A stretch of 64,000 nt of DNA from Lamellibrachia columna (taxonomy: Eukaryota; Annelida; Polychaeta; Sabellida; Siboglinidae), in NCBI GenBank assembly GCA_963662155.1, contig OY759261.1, forward strand, positions 2,038,727-2,102,726, given 5' to 3'. Positions 25,780-37,012 of the stretch are shown piece by piece (positions within the stretch are counted from its first letter, which is position 1; every line of letters starts with the position of its first letter). The translations under genes and the position numbers were made by a program. Under the pieces are notes generated by a model. The model was not told where the DNA came from and did no database searches. It saw only the letters and a list, made by a program, of their open reading frames with translations.

Positions 25780-25985
25780 AATATATCAACTATGCTTAAT
25801 GCATCATACAAAGAGAAACCTATAGGAATGTTCTAAGACGAAGTGTTGAAAAAAAATTACACATAATAAATAAACATAAATATTACAAAAAAATACGTTT
25901 TTGTAGACGTGAATACGATCATAAATATGTTTTTATGATTCTAACTAGTGGCAGTTCGACGTATAGTTGTGCCACGCGTGGATTG
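25780..25985. repeat. Dispersed intronic repeat, copy 1
   Basis: Starts TAATATATCAACTATGCTTA and ends GGCAGTTCGAC. A second copy lies at 27690-27865 in the same orientation, and a diverged start is seen at 24940. Both are followed by a CGCGTGGATTGATA motif (25978 and 28022). Nature unknown. Confidence 0.75.
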
Positions 25986-26219
25986 ATAACAGCCATACAA
26001 ACAGGCAGGAACAGCTATTTGGGGAAATGTACTCTGGAAATTTGGCCTCCAGATGGCGTAGACTGTAAAAACTGACAGGCATCTGGCCAGAGAGAGCCAT
26101 CTGACTCTTGGGGTCTGGTTAAGTCACGTATACAAGGCACGATGCCAATTGTAGTTGAATTGTTCAAAACTACTAAATACTAAATTATATTTCCAACGAT
26201 CACAGAGTTTTCTCTCTCC

Positions 26220-27230
26220 GAATGAGCCGGATCTCGACAGTAGCGACCGATGTGGAGCACACTAACACCACTGCAGCAAACAGTAGACGATGTTGCTCAA
26301 ACTCTCTTTCACCTGGTGCAGCACAGACTTCTTACCCTTGCAGAAGAGCACTGACACACGGTCACACCCAAAACAGAAACGTTGACACAGGAAGTCAGGC
26401 CTCGCTCCATGTACACGTGTGTGCAATTGGCCTAGTTCACCAGCATTACCAGGATGTCAGTGTCTGTGGCGAAAACATGCACTGGATAGGAAACCTCCTG
26501 GTCGGTTGAGACAATCAGCCTGTCCGCGTCTCCCTCAGTCTGCTGGTATTTGACAGAATAATTTGCAATATATTGTGGCAATAATTAAGATGAGGCATGT
26601 CTTGTTGGTTAGCTAACTTGGATTCCTGAGAAAGATGTGTTGAGGGACTAGTGGATTCATGCTGGCATCGTACAGTAAGCTCCTGAGCCCGTGCAGCCAT
26701 GTTCATAACCCGGTCAATGGCACCCCGACCAAATGTGCTGCTGCAACTCTTCCAACTTCGAAAGTATCATCACAGTTGACGAGACACAGCCGTGACTACT
26801 CCAGTTGAGATATCGATTAGGTTCAGTTCTAAAATGCCGGCGCTGGTCGGATATAAATGAGTTTACACCAGCGAATTCCTCGAGCGTTGCACATATCGGA
26901 ATACTTTGGGGAAGTGCACTTTATCATGGTAGAATCCGTGATGCCTCAACCGTGAACGATGCCTCCATTCACCTTCATCATTATCATCAGACACTGGGTT
27001 GGTCTTATGCTGAGAGGAGCTGTGGGAGCAGGCACAACAAGAGACTCTCTGCTGCTTATGGCAGGAAATACATAAGTTTCATATGCTGTAATCCTGATTG
27101 CGTTCCTGACCCGCATAGCTGCCATTTTAATAATCCCGTCCACCGAGTGTCCACTATTTTGTGCAGCCCATTTCTTCTTCAGGATGTGGTCAACTTTATT
27201 TCGAAATCAGACCACATTCAATAGACCTCT
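26220..27230 (-). pseudogene. Degenerate repeat-type ORF with DTD motif
   Basis: On the minus strand near 26465-26580 a frame contains TEGDADRLIV then VFATDTDILVMLV. This resembles a group of uncharacterised, often repetitive invertebrate ORFs with a GDAD...DTDxLVxLL signature, which I recall as probably transposon-linked. The rest of the region has only short frames (26515-26706, 26946-27143) broken by stops. The family assignment is tentative; it may be a nuclease-fold protein given its spaced acidic residues. Confidence 0.35.
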
Positions 27231-27689
27231 GAGACATGCTACAACAATGTAGATCCATATATGGCATCACACTTTTGTTTCAACCAAGTACAACAGTAAC
27301 CTGACGGAATGTGTTACTCTACTCTAACCGTTTCCTGCGGTTTCGCACCTGATTAGAGTAAAACAATAAATATATACATGATTATTCTAGACTGACTTTG
27401 TGGTGTTGGTTAGATATTGCATGTTGGAAAACCATATCCTAGACACTAACATTTACCCTCTAGCATAAGTGGTTCAGAAGTTATATAGTTAATCGACGGG
27501 TTGCCGCTATCTCTGACGACTCTTATATTCTGAGCTTAGCTCTAGGTGGATTCATGCTGATCTTTAGTATGTTACTCTAGACCCTTCCATGGATCAGTGG
27601 TGCAAAAATCAGCTTTTTGTATTGCAATTTTAGGTTCCATGATATTTTTGCTTAAAACTCTTGGACAATCATTCCTTCCACACTATTAA

Positions 27690-27865
27690 GTTAATATATC
27701 AACTATGCTTAATGCATGATACAAATAGAGACCGATAGGAAAGTTTTATATCGAAGTGCTGAACATAAAATCACACACATAAATATAAAGAAGTACTTTT
27801 TTGTAAAAGTGAATACGATCATAAATGTTCTGTCATAATTCTGAGTAGTGGTAGTTCGACTGCAA
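27690..27865. repeat. Dispersed intronic repeat, copy 2
   Basis: Roughly 80% alike by eye to 25780-25985 in the same orientation. It ends just before the EGF-like remnant, so the duplication may include DNA flanking an exon. Confidence 0.7.
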
Positions 27866-27986
27866 TATAACCACCAGTGCCATTAGGATATTGTAACATG
27901 GTTATGGTCAGCATGGCTTTTGTACCGACGTAGATAATTACACGTGCACCTGTCCGACCGGCTTTTATGGAACTACCTGCGGGATA
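27855..27986 (+). pseudogene. Possible decayed EGF-like exon
   Basis: One frame reads HGYGQHGFCTDVDNYTCTC then PTGFYGTTCGI, the C3-C6 half of a calcium-binding EGF domain (C-x-D-x4-Y-x-C), and it is followed by a GTATGT donor in phase 1, matching the host gene. An in-frame TAA, or a one-base shift, lies just upstream where the second cysteine should be. A related cysteine-bearing start also appears at 25355-25395. Either an old last exon that has decayed or a true exon with a border I have misjudged. Confidence 0.5.
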
Positions 27987-28499
27987 CGTATGTGTAAATA
28001 ATTATTCGTATAGTTTGCCTCGCGTGGATTGATATCACCCGTACAAAGGTGTAATTCCAAGATATTATGAGCTGACTGTGCAACTATACCTTGACTTGAT
28101 AATTGTTTTTATAATATGCTAAAATTTCACTTTATGCAATAACCAACACAAGTCCGATGTAGTAGAGAATTGAAACGGGCCAAATAAATGACGTTTTTAT
28201 TGCAAAGTGGACTGCTTATCACGCAGCCACTTTGGGAAGAACATGTGAGCTCCTCAAAGCAAACCAGACAGGAACTGAACACATGTACAGCCCCGTCCGG
28301 CAAGTTTCTCAGAGCCCACATTCCTACAAGCATGACGATAACATATATACATCAAGAAGTCGTCATGAACATGTAATGCAAAGAATACAGACATTCCACC
28401 ACCAATACACAAATTTAATTACAAACAGGTGGGGCCATTTCGCCACAAGGTCACATAAAACCTGTGACCACCCCACCACGACCTAACCTGTTAAGCAAT
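27987..28499. other. No gene recognised
   Basis: Short frames on both strands (for example 28127-28333 minus). It may include the decayed 3' part of the minus-strand Ngaro-like element, but no recombinase motif is visible. Confidence 0.4.
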
Positions 28500-28778
28500 T
28501 CTGATATACTTTCTAAAAACATCTGAACTCCACCTGCCTGCAAACATGAAGCAAGAACTCCTGCCATTCCTGTAGATCGAGTTTCGCCTAACGAGTCAAC
28601 CTGATGTGGTGACGGGGTTGCTGGACCTTTACTGTCATATCTATGATCCTTCTCAGAAAAGCTCTACCTGGCACACTAATTGTACAAGCAAAATTCAGGA
28701 TGCCAACGAGTGACTGCAGAACTATAAGGGTTACTTTCTGTTGCCTCTGAAATTATTCCAGCAGTGTCTTAGCTTTCT
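28500..28778 (-). pseudogene. DIRS-type RNase H region
   Basis: The minus-strand frame reads LVGILNFACTISVPGRAFLRR followed by a DLQEW block. This matches the segment after RT in DIRS/Ngaro elements (connection and RNase H start). An in-frame stop lies before KLDLQEW. No acidic RNase H catalytic residues can be placed with certainty. Confidence 0.65.
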
Positions 28779-29380
28779 CTAACTGATCCTCTGGCAGTCT
28801 AGTTCCATAAACACTGTATCTAGAGTAATGCCGAGAAAAGTGATGACACGAGTTGGAGCCACTGTCTTACCGGGTGCTAAGGGAACCCCGAGTTCGAGGC
28901 AAATATTAACAAAAGCTTGTATATCTTGCTCGCATTTCGCACGAGAATGGGCAATACACAGAAAATCGTCGATAACATGAACGATCGCAGTCGCTCCCAG
29001 TTTGGACTTTGTACTGAAAGACTCAAAGATCGAACAAGCGCTGGAGACCCCCATCGGAAGGACAGCATCTATGAAAAACTTACCCTTCCACTGGAAACTC
29101 AGAAATGGTCGGTCCAGTGGTGAGACTGGAATAATCCTAAAAGCCGATTCTATGTCCACTTTAGCCATAAAGACCTGATTACCGGGTTGCTGTTTGATGA
29201 GCCTAATTGCATCCTGTATAGTTGCGTATTGGATAGCGGAAATTTCCTTGGGAATTAAATCATTTACAGAGGAACCCTCTGGGTAGGATAAGTAGGATCA
29301 CTGGGGGGTGGCGCATCAAATGGAACTAAGATTCTGCCTAGCGCCAGCTCCTTCGATATCTTGTTGTACATTACTGCAGG
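28779..29380 (-). pseudogene. DIRS/Ngaro-type reverse transcriptase
   Basis: The fingers segment ISKELALGRILVPF is followed, after a frame change, by KVDIESAFRIIPVSPLDR (first catalytic Asp) and HVIDDFLCIA (the xxDD box in the form IDDF). The end is FLGITLDTVFMELD. These are close in pattern to the RT at 57.1-57.9 kb (KTDIEDAFRIIPL, HILDDFIFIG). The RT is in at least two frames and so non-functional. It copies element RNA to DNA; DIRS-type elements then integrate with a tyrosine recombinase, not an integrase or endonuclease. Confidence 0.85.
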
Positions 29381-29419
29381 GAATTCGACGGCAGACTTCA
29401 AATTGGTGACTCCTTTAAC

Positions 29420-29875
29420 TTGTTGTGCCAAAGCAGCCAATTCTGAAACCGTGTTGAAAGCCATTGAGAAGATACGCAACAATATTATGATTGTAACCGA
29501 CAAGGACATATCTGAGTGCGTCAGGAGAGACTGGGGTAGGCATACTATCTCCTGAAAACGGCTGGTCGCGAACTGGCAGTCTAATTGGGCCGCAGGGTTG
29601 CCGGTGGCTGATGTCGGTCGGGCAGGATTGGGTTGGGTTTGTTGCCTATAGCACCATGCCGCTGAGTAGGGGCCACCACAGCGTCTACACGTGTGTGTGT
29701 AGCGACAGGTGGCTGCGTTACAGACCTCCCCCCCACGATCGAATACGAAGCAGGTTTTGGTGGATGGCCACTTTCTTTTTAGATTAAGCCATCCTATAAC
29801 ACATTGTGGAAGAGCCAATACTGAGTGAACAGCTAAACACTTGGAAACTGCCACCACACTACCCATGAAAAGCAC
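29420..29875 (-). pseudogene. Gag-like protein with Cys cluster
   Basis: The frame includes CFVFDRGGEVC, then TCRYTHTCRRCGGPYSAAWC, a C-x3-C/H zinc-binding cluster that closes Gag proteins of DIRS/Ngaro elements just before RT. The matching cluster in the plus-strand element is TCRFKRVCAKCQAPYPSTSC. The N-terminal start is not certain, as the ORF begins inside what should be a longer Gag. Confidence 0.65.
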
Positions 29876-29889
29876 ACATGAAAACTACC

Positions 29890-30870
29890 TGTGGGGTCAC
29901 CGCCCACGTTAGATCACCACAAAATGGAATCACAGTTAGTTAAGGGGTCACAGCCCACGATAGTAGATCAATGCAAAGTTGCAAACGCAGTTAATTAGGG
30001 GGTCACCGCCCACGATAGTACATCAATGCAAAATTATAATCACCGTTAGTTAGGGGACACCGCCCACGATAGTACATCAATGCAACATTATAATCACAGT
30101 TAATTAGGGGGTCACCGCCCATGATAGTACATCAATGCAAAATTGCCAGAAGTTGGGGGTCACCTCCCACGATAACAATAAAGTGTCATCGCAGTAAAAC
30201 GTTGTGTCACTGTTTATAATAGCAACACTAAATGGAATCACAGGGGGTCATCGCCCAGTGGGTCACCGCCCAGGGGGTCACCGCTCAGGGGTCACCGCCC
30301 ACGATAGATCACCACAAAATGGAATCACAGTTAAGTAGGGGGTCACCGCCCACGATAGTAGATCAAAGCAAAATTATAATCACAGTTAGTTAGGGGACAC
30401 CGCCCACGATAGTAGATCAATGCAGAAATTGCAAACACAGTTAATCAGGGGGTCACCGCCCACGAAAGTACCTCAACGCAAAATTGCCAGAAGGTGGAGG
30501 TCACCTCCCACGATAGCAAAAAAAGTGTCATCGCATTAAAACGTTGTGTCACTGTTAATAATAGCAATGACAACAATATTATTATAAAATCGAACAATGA
30601 ACCTGGTGACACAAACACAAATTTGGAATCATCTTCATTTGGAAGAACAACGTGTACTGCGACATAGACGCTACATGTCACCACAAACATTCGGGGGCAC
30701 CGCCCACGAGCGCGTAAAGTGTCATCATGGACTGTTATGGGATCGCTGCCCACAATTTAGGAACGTCGAGGTGTAAATATCATCATTAAAGTGAACACCG
30801 CCCATGGAGACGCATAACTGGGTGTGTGTCAATGCGAGAAAATATGGGAACATCACCCATGGCGACATAT
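29890..30870. repeat. Minisatellite, 55-60-bp unit (GGGGTCACCGCCCACGATAG)
   Basis: About a dozen units share GGGGTCACCGCCCACGATAG followed by TACATCAATGCAAAATT and an ATCACAGTTAGTTA tail. The block is clear from 29890 to about 30560 and degenerate to about 30870. It sits between the SGNH and Gag remnants of the minus-strand element. Confidence 0.92.
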
Positions 30871-31261
30871 ATAAAGAGGGGAACAATGTCCGGGGATGAC
30901 ACACAATACAACCAAGAGTCACCATGATTTGAGTCATCATTGGTACTGAGGCGAATGCTGTTCAGACTGTAATAAAGCTAAAATGTGTAATAAACCCCTT
31001 AATTATGAATACTTTGCCAGCAATTAGCGCTCGACAATGAAACGTATCTTGGTTGTGGATAAATTTGCATGTTACCCGTATTAATAAGTAACCCGGGGGG
31101 GCAGGGCTTACCTGGGGCACGGGATATCAGTGAAGTAACAATAGTCGATGATTTAAGTTAAATACCCGAACTAGTGAGGATGAAACGGAAAACAACATGG
31201 TCTGAGTTTCGCGGGGTTAGCGAATAGTGTGCTGACTTAGGCATCGGTCAACCCGGTTGGA
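30871..31261. other. No gene recognised
   Basis: Spacer between the minisatellite and the SGNH remnant. It contains a CCCGGGGGGGCAGGG run near 31091; no coding signal. Confidence 0.5.
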
Positions 31262-31818
31262 CAACCCGGCTAACTGCTCTGAAAATGCCCCCCGAATGCT
31301 GCGGAACAGCCGGAAATTTCCTATATCGGATAAATGCCCGCCATCTTGGCGGAAAACCTTCGCCGGGCTGTTCCAAAGGTACTTATGGCTCATAACGCAG
31401 CATTAACGGATGCAACGCGAGCCGCTCCCGTATCAAAATCGAAATGGCGCTATTTCTTGCGGCGGTCGATTTGGCAAAGACATACCTGACGGACCCCTAA
31501 AGCTAACAATTCATCACCTAGTCTACCTAGTTGCGACCCTACTGCCTCTGGAGGTGGGGGAAACTTCCCATCTAGATCTTTGCCCCCAAGAAGGGTAATG
31601 ACTATGTCGGGGACGCGGACAGAAATCCGGGTCATGGTCGCCGGTTATCGGAATGTTTTAATGGACGCTCCCCTTCGACCCATAAAACGAACTGTACAGG
31701 TGTGACCTAGTCCTTCTAAGTCGTAAAGTAGACCCGCAGATTCTATGAACGCGCCCAACCAATACGCGTGGCTATGCCCAGGCACAAGCACATCTAGATC
31801 CGACTTCGCCGCCGACAT
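31262..31818 (-). pseudogene. SGNH-hydrolase remnant of the minus-strand element
   Basis: On the minus strand, from ATG at 31818, the frame gives block I as LVPGHSHAYW (catalytic Ser in GHS), block II as GRRGAS and, after a TAA and a frame change, block III as LLGGKDLDG (GxND altered to GGKD). A further frame change gives block V as QDGGHLSDIGNFRLFR (catalytic Asp and His). All four signature blocks of the GDSL/SGNH esterase fold are thus recognisable in order, but not in one frame, and the oxyanion-hole Asn is lost. It parallels the intact SGNH ORF at 54472-55086. Confidence 0.7.
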
Positions 31819-32446
31819 AGTGAATGGCCGATTGCGGGAAGTTTAAACACATAACGAAACAAGAGCTGAAACGAGTGTTGAGGCGATCTTCCTCCTGCAA
31901 GTCAGTAGTCGCAGATCGAAGTGTGGACTCTCAAAACGTATTTGAAGACGTAACGACGGTTGGTAAAAACCAAAGTGTTTCGAGAGACAAATTTTAGACA
32001 CAACTTCGCAATGCAGAGACTGGAGCAGGAGTGAAAGATTCAAGCTAATGGCTCCGGTTTGAACTGGTTTCCGCTAAGCCGTGATTGGCTGGCTAGCGCG
32101 GAGTAATACAATTTATTTGGCCAAATAGTTCCGGTGTAGTTTTGGACACCCAGGGCAAGTTTAGCGAAGACCTGCCTTGGTTATTTCATAAAACTTGCAT
32201 AAATTCATTTATACATGTTTATGTGCTATATATTATTACAAAATGACATAGTTCGATGATATTGGTGTGGCGATGTAGCACTAGTGTCAATGTTTAATCA
32301 AATGTTAATGTCTTTGTGTCACCAGCAGTTGAACCGTGACGCGGAGTCCGTGTTTCATGTCGACCACGCCGTGAGGTGCTTTGGCGTATGACCCGGTCAA
32401 CCACGGTTGTGTCTTAGCTCAGGCGAATTGAAGGTTGTGTCCAGCA
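31819..32446. other. No gene recognised
   Basis: Expected place of the 5' terminal repeat of the minus-strand Ngaro-like element; no match to its other end was found by eye. Confidence 0.4.
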
Positions 32447-32498
32447 GTGTGACAACACCGTGTGACAACTCCGTGTGACAACCCCGTGTGACAACACC
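32447..32498. repeat. 13-bp tandem repeat, four copies
   Basis: GTGTGACAACNCC four times in a row, with only the tenth-eleventh positions varying. Confidence 0.95.
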
Positions 32499-32696
32499 GA
32501 CACAGTTCGATCATGAAATACGCCGTGGCACGTCGTCGGGGGTCAACGAGTCGATGATGTCGTATATATTATTCTACATATCCTAGAGTTGTTTCGTGCT
32601 TGAAATATTATAACTCGCTGCAATAAACACCGTGTTGTGTTGGACATTGTTCGTTGGTTCAGTTGCAGTTAATATAAACACACGCTCATATGTGCA

Positions 32697-34365
32697 CACT
32701 AGTGCTTGCACGGGCCTATAATTTGAGCCAAATCCCGGTCCGTAATTATCAGTTATAATCCAGGCCCGACCCAAGCCCGCAAAAATTCTTAAAACCCAGC
32801 CCGGCCCAGGCCCGCAAGCTTGGATTTAGGCCCAGGCCCGATTCAGACCGTTAATGTTTGGCCCAGGCCCGGCCCGCACGTTTCAGGCCCAGGACCGGCC
32901 CATACCCACGGGTCAAAGACGGGTAAGCCCGCAAGCCCGCGGCCCGCTAATTTAAAAAAAAAATAAACCTATTATCTTATAATAAAAACGAAACACAAAT
33001 ATACTGTAATACATACGTATTGTTTTATTAAATAACATAACACAAATAATATATGAACACTGTATAATGTCTGCTAGTCTGCTGTCTACTGTCCATAGTG
33101 TGCTGGACGAGTTCTAGAAATCCAGCACAACTAACTGCTTCAAACGGACGAATGTCCTGAAGAAAAATAATAAACTTTTTATAGTTATTGCTATTAAGTA
33201 TCGTAACATATTTTTATGTATGGCTTTAATTTATTGGCTTATGGTTAGGGTAGGATATTTGTTTATCTAACCCCAACTTAATCCTAATGCAAACCATAAC
33301 ACTAATTTAAGTTGTTAATTGAATTAGCTCAACTAAGTTAACTTAATTTAATTAATTAATGTTACCAGTAAGGGCAGTTAATTTGGTATTAATTGATATT
33401 TCACTTAAATGTCACCCACTGCACTGACACCCAGTGATATTTCCAGCAGGCCTGCAGCCACTAGCCTGAGACAGATCAGGTTCAGACATGTGTGCATTGG
33501 CACAAGTGTGAATGAATCAGTACTGGGGAAAGTGTAGACACTAAACAGTAGACACTAGTTAACACAATTGAAAAATACCAGCTACCAACTAGGGTGGGCA
33601 CTGAGCGGTTGGCAGCTGCCAGTGAGCAGGTCATTCAGTCAGGCAACATTTGGAGGTAAGACAATAGAATGTCCACTGGTAGGGTCAAAGGGTGAAGCAC
33701 TGATGGTTAATCATGGCTTGATTTCCTCTGCAAATATGTCTAAAGTAAATATTTGGGGCTGGCTACTTCCAGCCAAGTGAACTTATGGGGCCATTAGATT
33801 TATGCAAAAGGCTACATTCATACCAAAAATATGCATCTGTAACATCTGTATTCTGCATGTATTATGTAGTAGTAATACGTGCTGTGTAATGTGTGTATTG
33901 TGTATGCAATACTATGCATTAATTTGCTATTATATGAAATGTCTCTATTAAAAGAATGCACATTATTATAATTATATCATTGAAAGTCCCATTGTTGAAA
34001 AGAGGTTAAACTAAATTCCAATATATAAAGCGCTGGTGTTATTCATAATTCCATGAAAAGTCTCAATTTGCAACAATGTAATACTAAAGAAATAATTTTA
34101 AACATTCATTAACCGAAAATACAATTTTTTATAAATTTTTATTAATATTAAAATAAACAATCTAGGTTTTGTATTAATAGTTTTATTAGTTCCAGGCCAG
34201 GCCCAAGCCCGATGTGGTTAATATTTTTCATCCCAGGCCCAGCTCGGGCCCGCAAAATGTAAGCCCAGGCCCGGCCCGCGCAAATGTGTAGAGGCCCGGC
34301 CCAGCCCGCGGGCTGCGGGCCGGGCTGAGCTTGGCCCAAAGCCCGGCCCGTGCAGGGCACTAGTG
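32697..34365. mobile_element. Non-autonomous hAT (Buster-like) transposon with GGCCC-rich ends
   Basis: The element runs from 32705 to 34357 and is flanked on both sides by the same 8-bp CACTAGTG (32697-32704 and 34358-34365). The ends are inverted: CTTGCACGGGCC at the left, and CCCTGCACGGGCC read inward from the right. Subterminal zones (32760-32950 and 34190-34345) are packed with CCCAGGCCCG-type motifs, in inverted sense at the two ends, as hAT transposases often need. The TSD fits nnnTAnnn, the preference described for the Buster group. It is palindromic, so it could instead be part of the inverted repeat. No transposase frame exists inside; the AT-rich middle is non-coding. Confidence 0.72.
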
Positions 34366-34768
34366 CACAAACACAGGCACTCACACACATGCACACACGC
34401 ATACATGAATACATACATATTATATATACTTACATACGTTCGTACGCACGTACATACACACGCGCATGCGTGCATGCGTCAACTTTTGCTTAATTCTTTC
34501 ACGGTGGAGTAGTAGACGTATTTTGTTTATGCATACCAAAATCTATCTCAAAGTTATCAGTGATACTGTCACACTTATATTACGTGTCATTTATTTATTT
34601 GTGGAATTTCTCAAAAAGATATAATTTCCCATTTTGTGGCTATTTGTTCACATTTACAAAATGTAAAAAAAATCGTGTAACATAACCTGCACATTGAATT
34701 GAATTGGAGTGGCTTGATTAAGAGAATATGGTAGTCCATGGACCAGATAAGAGAAACCCTCCCCCCAG

Positions 34769-35650
34769 GGAATTTACGGCACAATATTTTTTAAGAAGCT
34801 TATAACATACGCAATTGAAATTCAGTTGTTTGCAATTTGGTAATTGCTGAAATCGTGTATTTTGGCTGGTTTAATACAACCAGTGTCATTCGCAAAGTTC
34901 GAAAGTAAGGACGGGGGTAGGGAAAGATAGTAGTCCATTTTATCAACATATATCTGCTGACCATAGCAAATGAGGTACTGTTGGAAAGGTATTTGAATAT
35001 ACTTTCCAAAGGTGTTACAGTTAACATATAATTATGAAAGAATGACATCATTATGACATCATACTTGAACAAAGTTATAGAATTGCTCAACATTTTAGTC
35101 CACAAGCCAGATTGGGGAACCCCTACAACGAGTCCCAAGTAGGGAATTTACGTCACAATATTTTTTAGGAAGCTCATAGCATACACATATGAAATTCAGT
35201 TGTTTGCCACCTGCGAATTGCTGCAACTGTGTATTTTTGGTGGTTTAATACAACCAATGTCATCCGCAAAGCTTGAAAGTAAGGACGGGGTAGGGATAGA
35301 CAGTAGTCCATTGTATCAACACATATCTGCTGACCATAGCATTTGAGGTATCATTGGAAAGGTATTTGAAAATGGTTTCCAACGACGTTAAGATAACATG
35401 TAATTATGCAAGAATTATATAATTATGACGTCATACTTGAGCTAGGTTATAGAATTACTCAACATTTCAGTTCACAGGCCATGTAAGGGAACCCCCTACA
35501 ACAGAATCCCACCTAGTGAATTTGCGCCATAATATTTTTTTAGGAAGCTTACACATGTGAAATTCAGTTGTTGTACACCTGGAAATTGCTGCAATCGTGT
35601 ATTTTGGTGGTTCAATACAACCAGTGTCATTCGCTGGGGACACTTGCAGT
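34769..35650. repeat. Tandem repeat, about 375-bp unit, 2.3 copies
   Basis: The anchor AATTTACGGCACAATATTTT recurs at 34769, 35145 and 35518 (slightly changed). Copies share CAGTTGTTTGC, GAAAGTAAGGACGGGG and TATCTGCTGACCATAGCA. The third copy stops near 35635. No open frame is common to all copies, so it is satellite-like, not genic. Confidence 0.9.
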
Positions 35651-36952
35651 TGCAGACACTTTGAGCTAACTTTGATTCTATATTTAGATCAAGGTTGTGG
35701 CTGAGATGTCTTTACCGTTATCAGAAATTGGCTTTACCTTTATCAAACATTCTCCTTATCACGGTACACTGCAGTCACTTTATAGATTGGTAAAGATATG
35801 GCACAATAATTATATTAAACTCGGAATTTCTGCACAAATGTTTCAGCTCAAGCTTTGCTGCTTCTTGTGTGCATTAGCATAAAAATATGAATCATACTAG
35901 TGGAAAAAAACAATACAAATTAAACAAATATTTTTTACACGTTACGTTACCGTTATTGGGCACTTTTCGCGATAATGATCCATATACTTGTATAGCAGAA
36001 AGCCCCGACCAGTATTATAATACTTGCCATGCACGTGCGTACCAATTTTGTTCGGTAGCGTTGTTTTGTCGTCAATAATTGCATGTATTTAATTAAAAAT
36101 AAACACAAACTTTCTAACAATTTATTTGCACTGAATCGATTAAATTACTATTAGTGATTTATAATATATATTCCTTGCGCAAAAATATCTTCGTATTTTT
36201 GTGATATCGGAAATGACAATTGACCTTTAGGCCCCCTATGACTTTGGCTATGACAATGCATGCTATGACTATGATTATGACTATGTACAAAACCTAGAGT
36301 CGGTAAGACGCGATATGCTCACCTTTCTGTCAGATTTGATCGAATTTCGCTTGAAGAAAATATGTCACATTGGAGCCACCTTTTCAGTTATGCATCAAAG
36401 CTACATTATACGGCTGAACAACACAATGTAATTTTGCCAGGGACATCATTTTCTGAAATAATAAACCACCCATAATTTGTGGGAAAGGAGCACAAACTGC
36501 TATTTTGATTTTATACTTTACGCAACTTGCCCGTCCGTGCATTCTGGATTGCCGGTGCAAATATCATTATGTATCAGTTTTAATTAATTTACTGTAACAT
36601 TCGTTAATTTCGTCATATTTGATGTAACAAGCTTGCAGACACAGTTTCATGGCTACATTTTTGGGGCATTGTTGCATTTACTTGATTGTTTGCAGTGCAA
36701 CAACATTTTGTAATGATGACTATTATTGGCTAATCAAAACATTAGGGCTATAGTTAGCCGAGGCTATCGTTATATGCAGTAACATGTCATTGGTTATCAA
36801 TTCCAAATACGCCATCTGTTGGATAATTAAAAAAGCAAAGCCGTTCGACAGATGGTGTTATTAGTCAACAGTTGATGTGTTTTATTGAAGGATGTGAACG
36901 CGCAACGATTGCAACCCAACTAATGACTGGGAGAAGCAACAAAGCTCGTTCA
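35651..36952. other. No gene recognised
   Basis: AT-rich DNA with short random frames and a small (CTATGA)n run near 36235-36285. Confidence 0.5.
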
Positions 36953-37012
36953 ATGTATGTATGTATGTATGTATGTATGTATGTATGTATGTACGTACGT
37001 AAGTATGTATGC
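36953..37012. repeat. (ATGT)n microsatellite
   Basis: About 14 ATGT/ACGT tetranucleotides. Confidence 0.95.

Larger units (their letters stand above)
28500..31818 (-). mobile_element. Decayed Ngaro/DIRS-like retrotransposon (minus strand)
   Basis: Read on the minus strand, the order is SGNH hydrolase remnant (31818-31262), GGGGTCACCGCCCACGATAG minisatellite (30870-29890), Gag with a Cys cluster (29875-29420), RT (29380-28779) and RNase H (28760-28500). The same order occurs in the plus-strand element at 54.2-60.3 kb. No tyrosine recombinase is recognised further left, so the 3' end is missing or too decayed. Assignment rests on RT sequence (KELALGR, VIDDF), not on termini. Confidence 0.75.

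Noticed and set aside
34148..34475. Minus-strand frames rich in Gly, Pro and Arg
   Set aside because: They read the GGCCC-rich end of the hAT-like element and the adjoining CA/CG repeats.
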